This document shows positions 35,219 through 44,371 of a DNA stretch of 64,000 bases, one piece after another (position 1 is the first letter of the stretch; the number at the start of each line of letters is the position of its first letter). The translations under genes and the position numbers were made by a program. The notes under the pieces are model-generated. The model searched no databases. It was given only the letters and a program-made list of their open reading frames with translations, and was not told where the DNA came from. Source of the DNA: Roseomonas populi (GTDB taxonomy: Bacteria; Pseudomonadota; Alphaproteobacteria; Acetobacterales; Acetobacteraceae); assembly GCF_024594815.1 (NCBI RefSeq), contig NZ_JANJOU010000001.1:434001-498000 (forward strand). The letters run 5' to 3'.

Positions 35219-36292
35219 TCACAGGAACTTGGTGAGGGAGAGGCCGGAAAGCATTGAAAGTGCCTGCCATGAGGCCTGGAGACGGGTCTGGGTGTCCTGC
35301 AGCGCCGTCAGCGTGGTGGCCAGGTCCACCTCCTCCACGTCGGAGAGCTGGGATTTCAGGGCTAGGCCCATGTCCTCGTGGCGCGTCCTGGCCGCCTCCA
35401 GCCGGGACTCGGAGAGGCCGAGCGCGCCCGCCTCCTCGCCCAGTCCGGTCATGGCCGACTCCAGGCTCGCCTTCACCCCGGTCATCACCGCATCGAAGTC
35501 GGCCCCGGCGGCTGCCTGCCCGGCGGTGAGGCTGGCGAGCGTCATCAGGCCGCGCAGCAGGTCCCGGGACCAGCTGCCCGTCTCGCTGCCCGTGGTGGGG
35601 CCGGTGGCGTTGCGGCTGGCGAAGAGGCCGGTGCCCACCGCTTCGCCATCCCCCGTCAGCGTGGTGGGGCGGGGCTCGGCGCCACCCTTCAGCGGGTCGA
35701 GCGCGTAGTCCGAGAAGGGGGTCTCGCCGGGATTCGTGCTGGCCGCCGCGGCGAGCGTGCCGGAGAGCACCGCGGCGCCGTTCCCGGGCGCGAGGGAGGA
35801 CACGGCAGCGGCGATGCCCGTCGCCATCGTCGTGCTCATGATGCCGGCGGGATCGGGGATCGGCGGGTTGGCCGTGTCGGCGCCGCCGAACAGGTAACCT
35901 CCGGCCTGCCTCTCGTTCAGCAGCGCCGCCACCTGCTGGATCGCGTCGTGCGCACCACTCGCCAGCGCGGTGATGCGGGTGCTGTCCGCCGTGGTGACCT
36001 TGCCGGCCTCCGCCAGGAAGCTCTCGGCAATGGAGGAGAGCTGCGCCAGGGCGTCCTGCGCGGCGGCGGTGGTGCCGAGCGCGCGGTCTATCGCGGTGGT
36101 GTGGGTCTCGCGCCGGGTGATCTCGCCGCGCAGGCTGATGGCGCGCGCGGCCTCGCCGGAGAAATCGCCGTACCAGGTGCCGCGCTTCCCATCCGCCGAC
36201 TGCGCCGCCAGCGTGGTGAGCTGCGCCTTGATGACGGAGGATTGCTGCACCAGCCGCGCCAGCGCGCCGGATCCGATTCCCGTGACCGCCAT
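35219..36292 (-). CDS. flgL: Flagellar hook-filament junction protein FlgL
   Basis: A 357-residue flagellin-fold protein: N-terminal SSVIKAQLTTLAAQSADGKR, the FlgL-like block LNERQAGGYLFGGADTANPP, and C-terminal LKSQLSDVEEVDLATTLTAL with LQASWQALSMLSGLSLTKFL. This places it as the second junction protein between hook (via FlgK) and filament. It starts at ATG 36292 overlapping the flgK stop (TGATG). The sequence is more diverged than FlgK, as usual. Confidence 0.88.
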   Translation of the reverse strand: MAVTGIGSGALARLVQQSSVIKAQLTTLAAQSADGKRGTWYGDFSGEAARAISLRGEITRRETHTTAIDRALGTTAAAQDALAQLSSIAESFLAEAGKVTTADSTRITALASGAHDAIQQVAALLNERQAGGYLFGGADTANPPIPDPAGIMSTTMATGIAAAVSSLAPGNGAAVLSGTLAAAASTNPGETPFSDYALDPLKGGAEPRPTTLTGDGEAVGTGLFASRNATGPTTGSETGSWSRDLLRGLMTLASLTAGQAAAGADFDAVMTGVKASLESAMTGLGEEAGALGLSESRLEAARTRHEDMGLALKSQLSDVEEVDLATTLTALQDTQTRLQASWQALSMLSGLSLTKFL

Positions 36293-37824
36293 CACCGCAC
36301 CGCCTGGAAGAGGGTGTCGTACATCGTTTGCACGGTCGAGATGAGCCGGGCATTCGCCGAGTAGGCCGTCTGCAGGGCGATCATCGCCGACAGCTCCTTG
36401 TCCATGTCCACCCCTGATCGATCCGAGAAGCGGCTCTCCAGCGAGGCGAGGAGGTCGCCCGAGGCCTTCGCGTCGCCCTCCGCCCCGGCACGCGCCGAGG
36501 TCTGGGTGGCGACGAGGGAAGCGGCGTGGTCGCTGAGGCTGCGGTTCGAGCGGAGCGAGGATGTGAGGTTGCCGCCCGGGCCGAGGCCGGTGCTGGCGAA
36601 GGCGGGCTGCGCGATCCCGGCCGAGACCTGCGTGCCCAGGCTGTTGTTCAGCACCCGGTCGATGAGGGTCGTGAAGTCCGCCGGACCGGAGTTGGGGTTC
36701 GGCGTGAATGCCGTGGCGCCTCCCGCGCCTGCGGCCACGGCGCGGGTGCCGTCCCGCACCAGGCCGGGATCGGCGGTCACGGCGGGGTTGACCCGGAGCG
36801 CGCCGGCGAAGCCGATCCAGCCGCCGGTTGCATAGGCACCGGAGGGATCGGGAACACTCCCGGCATTGCCGGTGAAAAGCGTGAGCCCCTGCGCGTCGAA
36901 GCGCGCGGCGAGGTTGGCGGCGGAGACGTCCAGTTCCGCCTGTGCGAGGGGCAGCTCCGTGTCGCGCAGGGACGCGTAGGCCGCTAGCGTGCCGTTGCCG
37001 AGCCGGGACGTGACATCGGTGGTGCCGAGCATGACCCCCGGCAGGCTGCCGCCGCTGCCGTAATAGGCCTCCGGGCCGAGCGTGGCATTGGCGACGGTGA
37101 AGGGGCCATTTTCCGAATAGAGGGGCAGGTTCAAGCCGCCTGCCGTGATCAGCGCCACCCCCCCATTCGCCTGGGCCACGGCCTTGACCTGCATGACGGA
37201 GGAGAGGGTGGCGATGGCCGCGTCCCTCTGATCCTCCAGTTCCGCCGTGCTCTGGCCTTGCGCGCGCAGGGGAATGATCTGCTTCGTTAGATCGGAAACC
37301 TTTCGCAGCGCCTCGTTCAGCGTGTCCACATCCCGCACCATCGCGTCCTGCGCGCCCTGGCGCGCCTCCTGGATGGCGGAGGAGACGGTGCCGTAGCGCT
37401 CCGCCAAGTCCTCGGCGGCGCTCACGACCTGTGACTGGAGCAGCGTGTCCGAGGGATCCCCCCGCAGCGCCGTGAAGGCGTCTCCGATCGCAGCGGTGAG
37501 GTCGGCCACGGATTCGCCCGTGGCGCCATGCGCCACCTCCACCCCCTTCAGAAGTGTTGCACGGGCGGTGGCGGCATCGGTGGTGGCGCGTGCCGCGTTC
37601 ATCTGCGCGACGAGCGCCGCGTCCACCGCCCGCGTCGCCTCCGCGCTGCGGACGCCGGATGAGAGGGCGCCGGACACCACCGCCTCGCCCTGCACCTCCT
37701 TGCGGGTGTAGCCGGGCGTGGCGGCGTTGGCGACGTTGGCGACGTTGGAGGCCGATTGCGCGAGCTGCCGGTTGACGTGCGACAGGCCGCTGCGCGCGAT
37801 GGACAGGGCGAGATCGAGGCTCAT
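36292..37824 (-). CDS. flgK: Flagellar hook-associated protein FlgK
   Basis: A 510-residue junction protein. The N-terminus (MSLDLALSIARSGLSHVNRQ, VANVANAATPGYTRKEVQ) is the rod/hook-type signature, and the C-terminus (GVDMDKELSAMIALQTAYSA, ARLISTVQTMYDTLFQAVR) is the matching coiled-coil. A long middle domain carries the filament-proximal part. ATG 37824 has a GGAG at the proper distance, while ATG 37833 is only 9 nt earlier. It is followed immediately by flgL. A decayed tandem repeat lies between it and flgE. Confidence 0.94.
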   Translation of the reverse strand: MSLDLALSIARSGLSHVNRQLAQSASNVANVANAATPGYTRKEVQGEAVVSGALSSGVRSAEATRAVDAALVAQMNAARATTDAATARATLLKGVEVAHGATGESVADLTAAIGDAFTALRGDPSDTLLQSQVVSAAEDLAERYGTVSSAIQEARQGAQDAMVRDVDTLNEALRKVSDLTKQIIPLRAQGQSTAELEDQRDAAIATLSSVMQVKAVAQANGGVALITAGGLNLPLYSENGPFTVANATLGPEAYYGSGGSLPGVMLGTTDVTSRLGNGTLAAYASLRDTELPLAQAELDVSAANLAARFDAQGLTLFTGNAGSVPDPSGAYATGGWIGFAGALRVNPAVTADPGLVRDGTRAVAAGAGGATAFTPNPNSGPADFTTLIDRVLNNSLGTQVSAGIAQPAFASTGLGPGGNLTSSLRSNRSLSDHAASLVATQTSARAGAEGDAKASGDLLASLESRFSDRSGVDMDKELSAMIALQTAYSANARLISTVQTMYDTLFQAVR

Positions 37825-37855
37825 CCGCTCCATTCCTCCGTTGCGGGATCAGGCA

Positions 37856-37931
37856 CCGCGGGCGGGCGGCGTGTGCTGGCTGCCGCGGGTGGGCGGCGCA
37901 TGTTGGCCGCCGCGGTTAGCGGCGCATGTTA
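37856..37931. repeat. Three-copy, about 27-bp decayed tandem repeat at the flgE 3' end
   Basis: Copies begin at about 37856, 37883 and 37910. Copies one and two differ at about five positions out of 27 (shared core CCGCGGG.GGGCGGCG). The third copy, one base shorter, spans the flgE stop codon and its last codons (shared core GCGGCGCATGTT). It looks like tail duplication of the flgE 3' end followed by decay. Confidence 0.7.
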
Positions 37932-39214
37932 ATGGTGTCCTGCAGCAACTCGTCGGAGGCGGTGACGATCTTCGTGTTCGCCGCATAGGCACGCTGCGCG
38001 AGGATGAGCTTCGAGAACTCGGACGCGATGTCCACGTTGGAGCTCTCCAGCGAGGAGGTGACGATCTTGCCGCCGCCGTTGGACGCGGCATCGTTCACCC
38101 GCGCCTCCCCGCTCTCGGTCGTGCGGAGATAGGCCTGGCCGTCCACCTTCTGCAGCTTGTCCGGGTCGGCGAAGGTCACGATGGGCACGCGGCCGATCGT
38201 GCGGCTCTGGCCGTTGTCGTAGTTCACGGTCAGGTCGCCATTGTCGCTGAGCGAGACGGAGGAGAAGCTGCCCTGCGGCACGCCGTCCTGAGAGATGTCG
38301 CGCAGCGTGTACTCCGTGCCGGCGTACTGCGTGACTCCGGAGGGCTGGCCGAAACTGCCGAGGTTGAGCTGGATGCTCTGCGCGCCCTGGCCGAAATCGG
38401 CGGAGAAGGTGACGGTCGCCGGATCGCCCGCCGTGGCGGTGCTGCCCGTCAGCCCCGCGCCCGCGCCGAAGGAGCCGATGGTGCCGGCGGCCGTGGTGGG
38501 GCTGGCGGCGGTGCCGAAGTTCACGTCGATGGTGCGCGTGGTCACGCCCGATCCATCGTCCGGGATGCTCATGGAGAGCTGCCAGGTGTTGGTGCCCGTG
38601 TTCGTCCAGGTCATGTCCACCGCGTGCAGGCGGCCCAGACTGTCGTAGATCTGGATGCTGGCATTGGCCGGGGTGGTGGTGGAATCGGCCGGCAGGTTGG
38701 CGGAGAGGTTCACGTTGCTCGTCGCCACCGGATTGTACACGGACTGGTCCACCCGCAGTGGCCCGACGCTCGACCGATCCGGCACGCCGTTGGACCCCGC
38801 CGTCCAGCCCTGCAGGTAGTAGCCCTGTCCGTTGACCAGGTAGCCGTCCGTGTTCATGCCGAAGTCGCCGGCCCGGGTGTAGAAGGTACGGGAGTCGAAG
38901 GTGGTGGCACCGTTTTCTGTGCCCGTCGCGCTGGCCACGGCGAACATGCCTTGCCCTGCGATCGCCATGGCCAGCGGGTTGTCCGAGGATTGCACCGTGC
39001 CCTGCACGGAGACGGTGTAGTCCGGCCGCGCGGTGACGGAGCCGGGCTGGTTCACCTGCGCGGTGGAGCGCGTGACGTAGGACACGAAATTCGTGTCCGT
39101 GCGCTTGAAGCCGGTGGTCTGGCTATTCGCCACATTGTCCGCGACGTTGCCGAGCGCGCGCGACTGCGCGGTCAGCCCGCTGATGGCCGTGTTCATCGAG
39201 GCGTAGAGCGACAT
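37916..39214 (-). CDS. flgE: Flagellar hook protein FlgE
   Basis: The hook subunit, 432 residues. N-terminal signature MSLYASMNTAISGLTAQSRA, then NVADNVANSQTTGFKRTDTN; FlgE-type body with FTRAGDF-like FYTRAGDFGMNTDGYLVNG and YYLQGWTA; C-terminal ESSNVDIASEFSKLILAQRA YAANTKIVTASDELLQDTI. ATG 39214 is the family-conserved start; the frame is open beyond it but without conserved sequence. It leads the leftward flagellar operon and is preceded by a near-consensus sigma-54 promoter at 39273-39288. Confidence 0.96.
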   Translation of the reverse strand: MSLYASMNTAISGLTAQSRALGNVADNVANSQTTGFKRTDTNFVSYVTRSTAQVNQPGSVTARPDYTVSVQGTVQSSDNPLAMAIAGQGMFAVASATGTENGATTFDSRTFYTRAGDFGMNTDGYLVNGQGYYLQGWTAGSNGVPDRSSVGPLRVDQSVYNPVATSNVNLSANLPADSTTTPANASIQIYDSLGRLHAVDMTWTNTGTNTWQLSMSIPDDGSGVTTRTIDVNFGTAASPTTAAGTIGSFGAGAGLTGSTATAGDPATVTFSADFGQGAQSIQLNLGSFGQPSGVTQYAGTEYTLRDISQDGVPQGSFSSVSLSDNGDLTVNYDNGQSRTIGRVPIVTFADPDKLQKVDGQAYLRTTESGEARVNDAASNGGGKIVTSSLESSNVDIASEFSKLILAQRAYAANTKIVTASDELLQDTINMRR

Positions 39215-39272
39215 GCCGGGCTCCGTGGGGGATGTCGGGCGCCGGTTGCTTCCCGCTGCCCGCCGGCCATGG

Positions 39273-39288
39273 CGCAACGCCCGTGCCA
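39273..39288 (-). promoter_or_regulatory. Sigma-54 promoter of the leftward flgE operon
   Basis: Read on the minus strand: TGGCACG, four bases (GGCG), TTGCG. The -24 element is an exact match to the sigma-54 consensus, and the -12 element keeps the invariant TTGC; GG-to-GC spacing is 10 bp. It sits about 60 nt upstream of the flgE ATG. Confidence 0.8.
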
Positions 39289-39329
39289 GCCCCGGGCCGG
39301 CGTTCCGGCGGCGGTGCGTGCCGGGGGTG

Positions 39330-39421
39330 GGCAAGCCCTGCCGCCCTCCGGGCCGGGCTTGCCGTGCCGGGGGCGGCACGGGCTGGCAGGCGGCTTGCGG
39401 TCACCGCGCCCGGGGCTTGCC
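39330..39421. repeat. GGGCTTGCC 9-mer repeats, candidate enhancer sites
   Basis: The 9-mer occurs three times: inverted at 39330-39338 (GGCAAGCCC), direct at 39355-39363 and direct at 39413-39421. The first two form an inverted repeat with a 16-nt spacer lying between the two sigma-54 promoters. Regulators of the FlbD class bind such enhancer (ftr-like) sites; the match to any published FlbD site was not checked. Confidence 0.5.
39384..39399 (+). promoter_or_regulatory. Sigma-54 promoter of the rightward fliK operon
   Basis: TGGCAGG (39384-39390), four bases (CGGC), TTGCG (39395-39399). The invariant GG and GC are 10 bp apart; only one base of the seven-base -24 block departs from TGGCACG. 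It lies 52 nt upstream of the fliK ATG. Confidence 0.75.
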
Positions 39422-39451
39422 CGATCCGCGGCGGCCAGGGGAGCGGAAGCG

Positions 39452-40939
39452 ATGATGGACGTGCTGGACAGCCCGCCGGCGAGCGCCCCGCCGCGCGGCA
39501 CCGCGCCCGGCAGCGCCGCGGCCGCGCCGGAAGGCGGCGGCTTCGCGCAGGCGCTACTCGGTGCGACAGGCGCGGCGGCGGCACCAGCGGCGCCGGCCGC
39601 AGCCCGCCCCGCGACGAGCCTGCCCGGCGCGCCCGTTCTGGCCGCGCCGATGATGGCCGGATCTCCAGCCGCCCTGCCGCCCGGTGCCGCGCCGGAGACC
39701 GGAGCCAGCCTGCCCGACGCCTCTCTCCAGCAAGCGCCCCGGGTGATGCCGGCGGCCGTGCCACAGGGTGCGGAAGCATTGCCTTTGCCCGGCGCGGCCG
39801 CGGGGGCATCGGCCCCGAAGCCCGCCCCCCGGCCAGCCGAAGGTCCGGATGCGGTTGCACGGGAGGACGATGAGGGCCCGGCGCCAACGGAGCCGGCCAT
39901 GGCTGCCACTCCGGCGCAGGACGCCGCCCCACTCCCATCTCCCATCCTCACCCCGCCGGCCCCGGCCATCCCCGTGCCGACCGCGCCTGCCCAGCATCCC
40001 GGCCCCACCCCGGTGGCGGACCGCGCGCCCGTCGAGGCCGGCGTGACGAGGCCAACCAGGCCGGGCAACGCGGTATCTCCCGCGGTTCAGCCAGCCGCCC
40101 GTTCCGCAGCCCCGCTCCCGGGGGAGGCCACGGATGATCCGGAGACCCATGCGACGAGCGGCGCCGGGGACGTTGCGGTGCCGGGTTGCCCCAAGCCCGC
40201 GGGGCCGCAGGCCGCCGCAAGGCCTGATGCACGGCCGGCGGATGCACCGAAGGAGGTCGCGGCGCCGACGGAGGCGGCGAAAGCCCCGCCAGCCCTCGCC
40301 GCGCCCACCTCCCCCGCCGCACCAGGCATGACCGTCGGGATGGCCGCGGAGACAAGGTCTGGAACGCAGGCCGATGCGGCGGCACCCGCCGTCGTGGCGC
40401 AGCCCGCCGGGCAGGTCTCCTTCGTCATGCCCGGGCTGCTCCCCGCGCCACCGCTGGCCGTACCGTCGCCGGCCGAGGCCCCGCGCCTCGTGCCGCGCAC
40501 CGCCCCGGCCGAGCAGGTGGCGCCCGTTGCCATCGCCATTGCCCTGGGTGGCACCGACGGGCGCATTGCCCTCAGCCTCGACCCCGTCGAGCTGGGCCGC
40601 GTGGAGGTGGTGGTGGAGCGCGTGGGCGAGGCCGCGCATGTGCAGGTGGCCGCGGAGCGGCCGGAAACCCTCGCCCTGCTGGCCCGCGATGGCGCTGCGC
40701 TGGACCGTGCCCTGGGCGGCGCCGGGATCGGCGCGGAGGGTGGGCGCAGCCTCAGCTTCTCCCTCCTCTCCGATTCCGGTGCGGGCACCGGCGGCTTCCC
40801 TGGCGGCGGGAGCGCCGGCGGTGGAACGGGTGGGGGCGGCCGGCGCCCTGGCGGGGGCTGGGCCGCCGAACGCACCGCGGCGGAGGAGGCGGGCCCGCAG
40901 CGCCGCGCCATCCTCGGTCTGCTTGACATCGCGATCTGA
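39452..40939 (+). CDS. fliK: Flagellar hook-length control protein FliK
   Basis: A 495-residue, Ala/Pro-rich protein. The first 350 residues are a low-complexity spacer as in other FliK proteins, and the C-terminal part holds the hook-length domain: VAIAIALGGTDGRIALSLDP, VELGRVEVVVERVGEAAHVQ and SLSFSLLSDSG. FliK acts as the ruler/switch that stops hook growth. The ATG at 39452 follows a GGGGAGCGGAAG Shine-Dalgarno; the same frame is open far upstream into the opposite-strand flgE but that is antisense shadow. It is the first gene of the rightward operon. Confidence 0.9.
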   Translation: MMDVLDSPPASAPPRGTAPGSAAAAPEGGGFAQALLGATGAAAAPAAPAAARPATSLPGAPVLAAPMMAGSPAALPPGAAPETGASLPDASLQQAPRVMPAAVPQGAEALPLPGAAAGASAPKPAPRPAEGPDAVAREDDEGPAPTEPAMAATPAQDAAPLPSPILTPPAPAIPVPTAPAQHPGPTPVADRAPVEAGVTRPTRPGNAVSPAVQPAARSAAPLPGEATDDPETHATSGAGDVAVPGCPKPAGPQAAARPDARPADAPKEVAAPTEAAKAPPALAAPTSPAAPGMTVGMAAETRSGTQADAAAPAVVAQPAGQVSFVMPGLLPAPPLAVPSPAEAPRLVPRTAPAEQVAPVAIAIALGGTDGRIALSLDPVELGRVEVVVERVGEAAHVQVAAERPETLALLARDGAALDRALGGAGIGAEGGRSLSFSLLSDSGAGTGGFPGGGSAGGGTGGGGRRPGGGWAAERTAAEEAGPQRRAILGLLDIAI

Positions 40940-40953
40940 GGGGAGATCTGGGC

Positions 40954-41619
40954 ATGACCACCACCACCGCGACGACGTCCACCACCGCCGCCGCCGGCGC
41001 CTCCGGTACAGCGCGCACGCAGCTGGCGGGCAGCTTCGACAATTTCCTCTCGTTGCTGACGACGCAGCTGAAGAACCAGTCTCCCACCGACCCGCTCGAC
41101 ACGAACGAGATGACCGCGCAGCTCGTGCAGTTCGCCTCGGTGGAGCAGCAGATCGCGATGAACCAGAACCTGGAATCCATGGTTTCGCTGCAGCAAGCCG
41201 CGCAGCTCACCGCTGCTTCTCCCATGCTCGGCCAGAGGGTGGAGGTGGAGGGCGACTTGCTGCCCCTGCAGGACGGCAGCGCCACGGTGCGCCTGCCCGC
41301 CGCCGGGGCCGCGCGCACGGCCCGCGTGGCGATCCTGGACAGCAACGGAAAGACGCTGCGGGAGGCGCAGCTGACCCTGGGCACGGAGAGCAAGGACTGG
41401 GTCTGGGACGGCCGGGATTCCAGCGGCAAGAAACTGCCCGACGGCGCCTACAAGGTGGCGGTGACGGGGGCGGACGCGAATGGCGGCGTCGCCACCACCT
41501 CCTTCACCGTGCTCGGCACCGCGACGGCAGCGGAACGGGTGGACGGCACGCTGAAGCTGCGGATGGGCTCGGCCACCTACGGCTTCGACAAGGTTCGCTC
41601 CATCACTGGCGGCGGCTGA
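40954..41619 (+). CDS. flgD: Flagellar hook capping/assembly protein FlgD
   Basis: A 221-residue protein needed for hook polymerisation. Conserved N-terminal FDNFLSLLTTQLKNQSPTDP with LDTNEMTAQLVQFASVEQQI, followed by FlgD Ig-like/tudor-type domain WDGRDSSGKKLPDGAYKVAV and ending in GSATYGFDKVRSITGG. It lies 14 bp downstream of fliK and is separated from fliF by 133 bp that hold a small leader ORF. Confidence 0.95.
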   Translation: MTTTTATTSTTAAAGASGTARTQLAGSFDNFLSLLTTQLKNQSPTDPLDTNEMTAQLVQFASVEQQIAMNQNLESMVSLQQAAQLTAASPMLGQRVEVEGDLLPLQDGSATVRLPAAGAARTARVAILDSNGKTLREAQLTLGTESKDWVWDGRDSSGKKLPDGAYKVAVTGADANGGVATTSFTVLGTATAAERVDGTLKLRMGSATYGFDKVRSITGGG

Positions 41620-41695
41620 CGCGTAACCGCCGGTTAACCCCCACCCGGCAAGGATTGCCGGGCCGGCAAGAGGCCGGCGCGAGGGGGTTGGCTCC

Positions 41696-41752
41696 ATGCA
41701 GAAGCGGCCTGGGCATGCGGAACGGCTGTCGGCCATGCGGGACGGGCGCTGA
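41696..41752 (+). CDS. Putative 18-residue leader peptide before fliF
   Basis: An ATG at 41696 with a GAGGGGG Shine-Dalgarno opens an 18-codon frame (MQKRPGHAERLSAMRDGR) whose TGA at 41750-41752 directly abuts the fliF ATG at 41753. fliF itself has only a weak ribosome site within this frame. A small hairpin (GCCGGC-AAGAG-GCCGGC, about 41662-41678) precedes it. The arrangement would couple fliF translation to the leader. Whether it is translated is unknown; it may also be chance. Confidence 0.4.
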   Translation: MQKRPGHAERLSAMRDGR

Positions 41753-43381
41753 ATGGCCGCCTTCGTCGCCCAGCTCCGCGCCTTCGGCCCCGCCCGCCTG
41801 GGCGCCATGGCGGCCACGGCGCTCGCCGTGCTCGGGCTGCTGGCCTGGTTCGGGATGCGCGCCGGGCAGCCCGGCATGGCCCTTCTCTACGCGGAACTGG
41901 ATCCGCGTGACGCCGGCGCGGTGGTGGCCTCGCTGGAGCGGCAGAAGGTCGCGTTCCGGCTGGGCGCGGGCGGCAGCTCCATCCTCGTGCCGGAGGAGAT
42001 GGTGCCGCGCCTGCGCCTTTCCCTCGCGCGCGAGGGCCTGCCCACGGGCGGCAGCGTGGGGTGGGAGATCTTCGACCGCGGCGAGAGCCTGACCACCACC
42101 CCCTTCCAGCAGGACGTGAACCGGCTCCGCGCGATGGAGGGCGAGCTCTCCCGCACCATTCGCGGCCTTGCGGGGGTGCGGGCCGCGCGGGTCCATCTGG
42201 TGCTGCCGCGGCGGGAGGCCTTCTCCCGCCAGACGACCGAGGCGCAGGCGAGCGTGGTTCTGACCATGCAGGGCGTGCAGCGCCTGGACCGGGACGGCGT
42301 GCAGGCGGTGCTGCACCTCGTCGCCACCGCCGTGCCGGGGCTGCTACCGCGAAACGTCTCCATCGTGGACAGCCGGGGCGAGCTGCTGGCGCGCGGCGGC
42401 CAGGCGCTCTCCGGCCCCGCCGCGGCCGCCACGCAGGAGGAGACGCGGCGCGCCGAGGGGCTGCGGATCGCGCGAGGCCTGGAGGAGATGTTGGAGCGCA
42501 GCCTGGGCGTCGGCCGCGTGCGGGCGGAGGCGACGGTCGAGATGGATTTCGACCGTGTGCAGACCACCGAGGAGCGCTTCGATCCCGAGAACCAGGTGCC
42601 GCGCAGCGTGCAGAGCAGCCAGGAGCAGTCGCGGGGCGCGGAGGGCGGCAACGTCTCCGTCGCCAACCAGCTGCCGGGGGCCGATGCGGGTGGCGGGGGC
42701 GGGAGCCAGGACAGCAAGAGCGAGGAGACGACGAACTACGAGATCGGCAAGACCGTGCGGAGCACCGTGCGGGAGCACCCGGTCACGCGCCGCCTCTCCG
42801 TCGCCGTGCTGGTGGATGGGGTGTGGGAGGGCACGCCCCCCGCCTTCCGGGAGCGCGGTGCAGAGGAGCTGGCGCGGATCGGGACGCTGGTCCGCAGCGC
42901 CATTGGCTTCGACGAGCGGCGCGGCGACCGGGTGGAGGTGGTCTCCATGCGCTTCGCGGCGCCGGAGGGCGGCGACAGCCCGGCCGATCCCGGCGTACTC
43001 GGCCTTGGCCTAGGCCCTGCCACGGCGGCGCGGCTGGCGGAGTCCGGCCTCTACGCACTGGTGGCGCTGGTGGCGATCCTGCTGGTGGTGCGGCCGATGA
43101 CGCGCCGGCTGACCGCGACCCTGGTTCCCCAGCCAGCCCTGGCCGGCACGGGGACGGAGGGCGTGGCCCTGCCGGGCAACGGGATCGCGGCGGCGCTGGC
43201 GGGCTCGGCGGCTGCCGCCGCCCTGCCCGGGCCGGAGGGCGACGAGATGGTGAGCCTGGAGAACGTGCACGGCCAGCTTCGCGCCTCGTCTGTCGCCCAG
43301 GTGAACGCTCTGATGGAGGCCCATCCCGACGAGGGCTTGGCGGTCGTGCGCAGCTGGCTGGCGCCGGAGGAGACGCAATGA
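41753..43381 (+). CDS. fliF: Flagellar M-ring protein FliF
   Basis: The inner-membrane MS-ring subunit, 542 residues. A first transmembrane helix ([12 protein letters not shown], about residues 22-40), the periplasmic ring-building part ([60 protein letters not shown]), [10 protein letters not shown], a second transmembrane helix ([15 protein letters not shown], about 440-455) and a C-terminal FliG-binding tail. The stop overlaps the fliG start (ATGA). Confidence 0.96.
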   Translation: MAAFVAQLRAFGPARLGAMAATALAVLGLLAWFGMRAGQPGMALLYAELDPRDAGAVVASLERQKVAFRLGAGGSSILVPEEMVPRLRLSLAREGLPTGGSVGWEIFDRGESLTTTPFQQDVNRLRAMEGELSRTIRGLAGVRAARVHLVLPRREAFSRQTTEAQASVVLTMQGVQRLDRDGVQAVLHLVATAVPGLLPRNVSIVDSRGELLARGGQALSGPAAAATQEETRRAEGLRIARGLEEMLERSLGVGRVRAEATVEMDFDRVQTTEERFDPENQVPRSVQSSQEQSRGAEGGNVSVANQLPGADAGGGGGSQDSKSEETTNYEIGKTVRSTVREHPVTRRLSVAVLVDGVWEGTPPAFRERGAEELARIGTLVRSAIGFDERRGDRVEVVSMRFAAPEGGDSPADPGVLGLGLGPATAARLAESGLYALVALVAILLVVRPMTRRLTATLVPQPALAGTGTEGVALPGNGIAAALAGSAAAAALPGPEGDEMVSLENVHGQLRASSVAQVNALMEAHPDEGLAVVRSWLAPEETQ

Positions 43382-44370
43382 TGAGGCTGACCGGCCCGCA
43401 GAAGGCGGCAGTTCTTCTGCTCACGCTCGGAGAAGAGCAGGCGCGGCGCCTCTTCGGCCGCCTGCACGAGGACGAGATCCGCGACGTCTCCGCTGCCATG
43501 GCGACGCTGGGCGCGATCGACGCGGCGGTGGTGGAGGAGCTGTGCAAGGAGTTCAGCGACAGTCTCGGCGCGACCGGCAAGCTCATCGGCTCCTTCGAGA
43601 CGACGGAGCGGATGCTGCTGAAGACCCTGCCGCCCGACCGCGTGGCGCAGATCATGGAGGAGATCCGCGGCCCGGCCGGGCGGACCATGTGGGACAAGCT
43701 CGGCAACGTCTCCGAGGCCGTCCTCGCGAACTATCTGAAGAACGAGTACCCGCAGACCGTCGCCGTGGTGCTCTCCAAGGTGCGCCCGGACCATGCAGCG
43801 CGCGTGCTGGCCCTCCTGCCCGAAGGCTTCGCGATGGAGGTGGTGATGCGGATGCTGCGCATGGAGACCGTGCAGAAGGAGGCGCTGGAGGGCGTCGAGC
43901 GCACGCTGAAGATGGAGTTCATGAGCAACCTGGCCCGCGCCAGCCGCCAGGACAGCCACGAGGTGATGGCTGAGATCTTCAACAACCTGGACCGCGCGGC
44001 CGAGGGACGTATCATGGCCGCGTTGGAGGAGCGCAACCACGAGAGCGCGGAGCGCATCCGCGCGCTGATGTTCACCTTCGACGACCTGAGCCGCCTGGAT
44101 GGCCAGGGCGTGCAGCTGCTGCTGCGGAGCGTGGACAAGGACAAGCTGGCGCTGGCCCTGAAGGGCGCGAGCGAGACGCTGAAGGACCTGTTCTTCGGAA
44201 ACCTGTCGGAGCGTGCCGCGAAGATGCTGAAGGACGACATCGCGGCGCTGGGCGCCGTGCGTCTGCGCGACGTAGACGAGGCGCAGGCGATGATGGTGGC
44301 CATGGCGAAGGACCTTGCCGCCTCCGGCCAGATCCAGCTGGAGGACGGGCAGGAGCAGATGATCGCCTGA
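43378..44370 (+). CDS. fliG: Flagellar motor switch protein FliG
   Basis: A 330-residue C-ring protein linking MS-ring and stator. N-terminal [20 protein letters not shown], middle-domain [20 protein letters not shown] (EHPQ-like motif, here EYPQ), and C-terminal torque helix [20 protein letters not shown] with [23 protein letters not shown] 43378 overlaps the fliF stop; ATG 43381 follows at once. Confidence 0.97.
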   Translation: MMRLTGPQKAAVLLLTLGEEQARRLFGRLHEDEIRDVSAAMATLGAIDAAVVEELCKEFSDSLGATGKLIGSFETTERMLLKTLPPDRVAQIMEEIRGPAGRTMWDKLGNVSEAVLANYLKNEYPQTVAVVLSKVRPDHAARVLALLPEGFAMEVVMRMLRMETVQKEALEGVERTLKMEFMSNLARASRQDSHEVMAEIFNNLDRAAEGRIMAALEERNHESAERIRALMFTFDDLSRLDGQGVQLLLRSVDKDKLALALKGASETLKDLFFGNLSERAAKMLKDDIAALGAVRLRDVDEAQAMMVAMAKDLAASGQIQLEDGQEQMIA

Positions 44371-44371
44371 C

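Noticed and set aside
37718-39451. A long N-terminal extension of fliK
   Set aside because: The open frame continues upstream through the antisense of flgE, but there is a good Shine-Dalgarno at ATG 39452 and the upstream part is shadow sequence covering two promoters.
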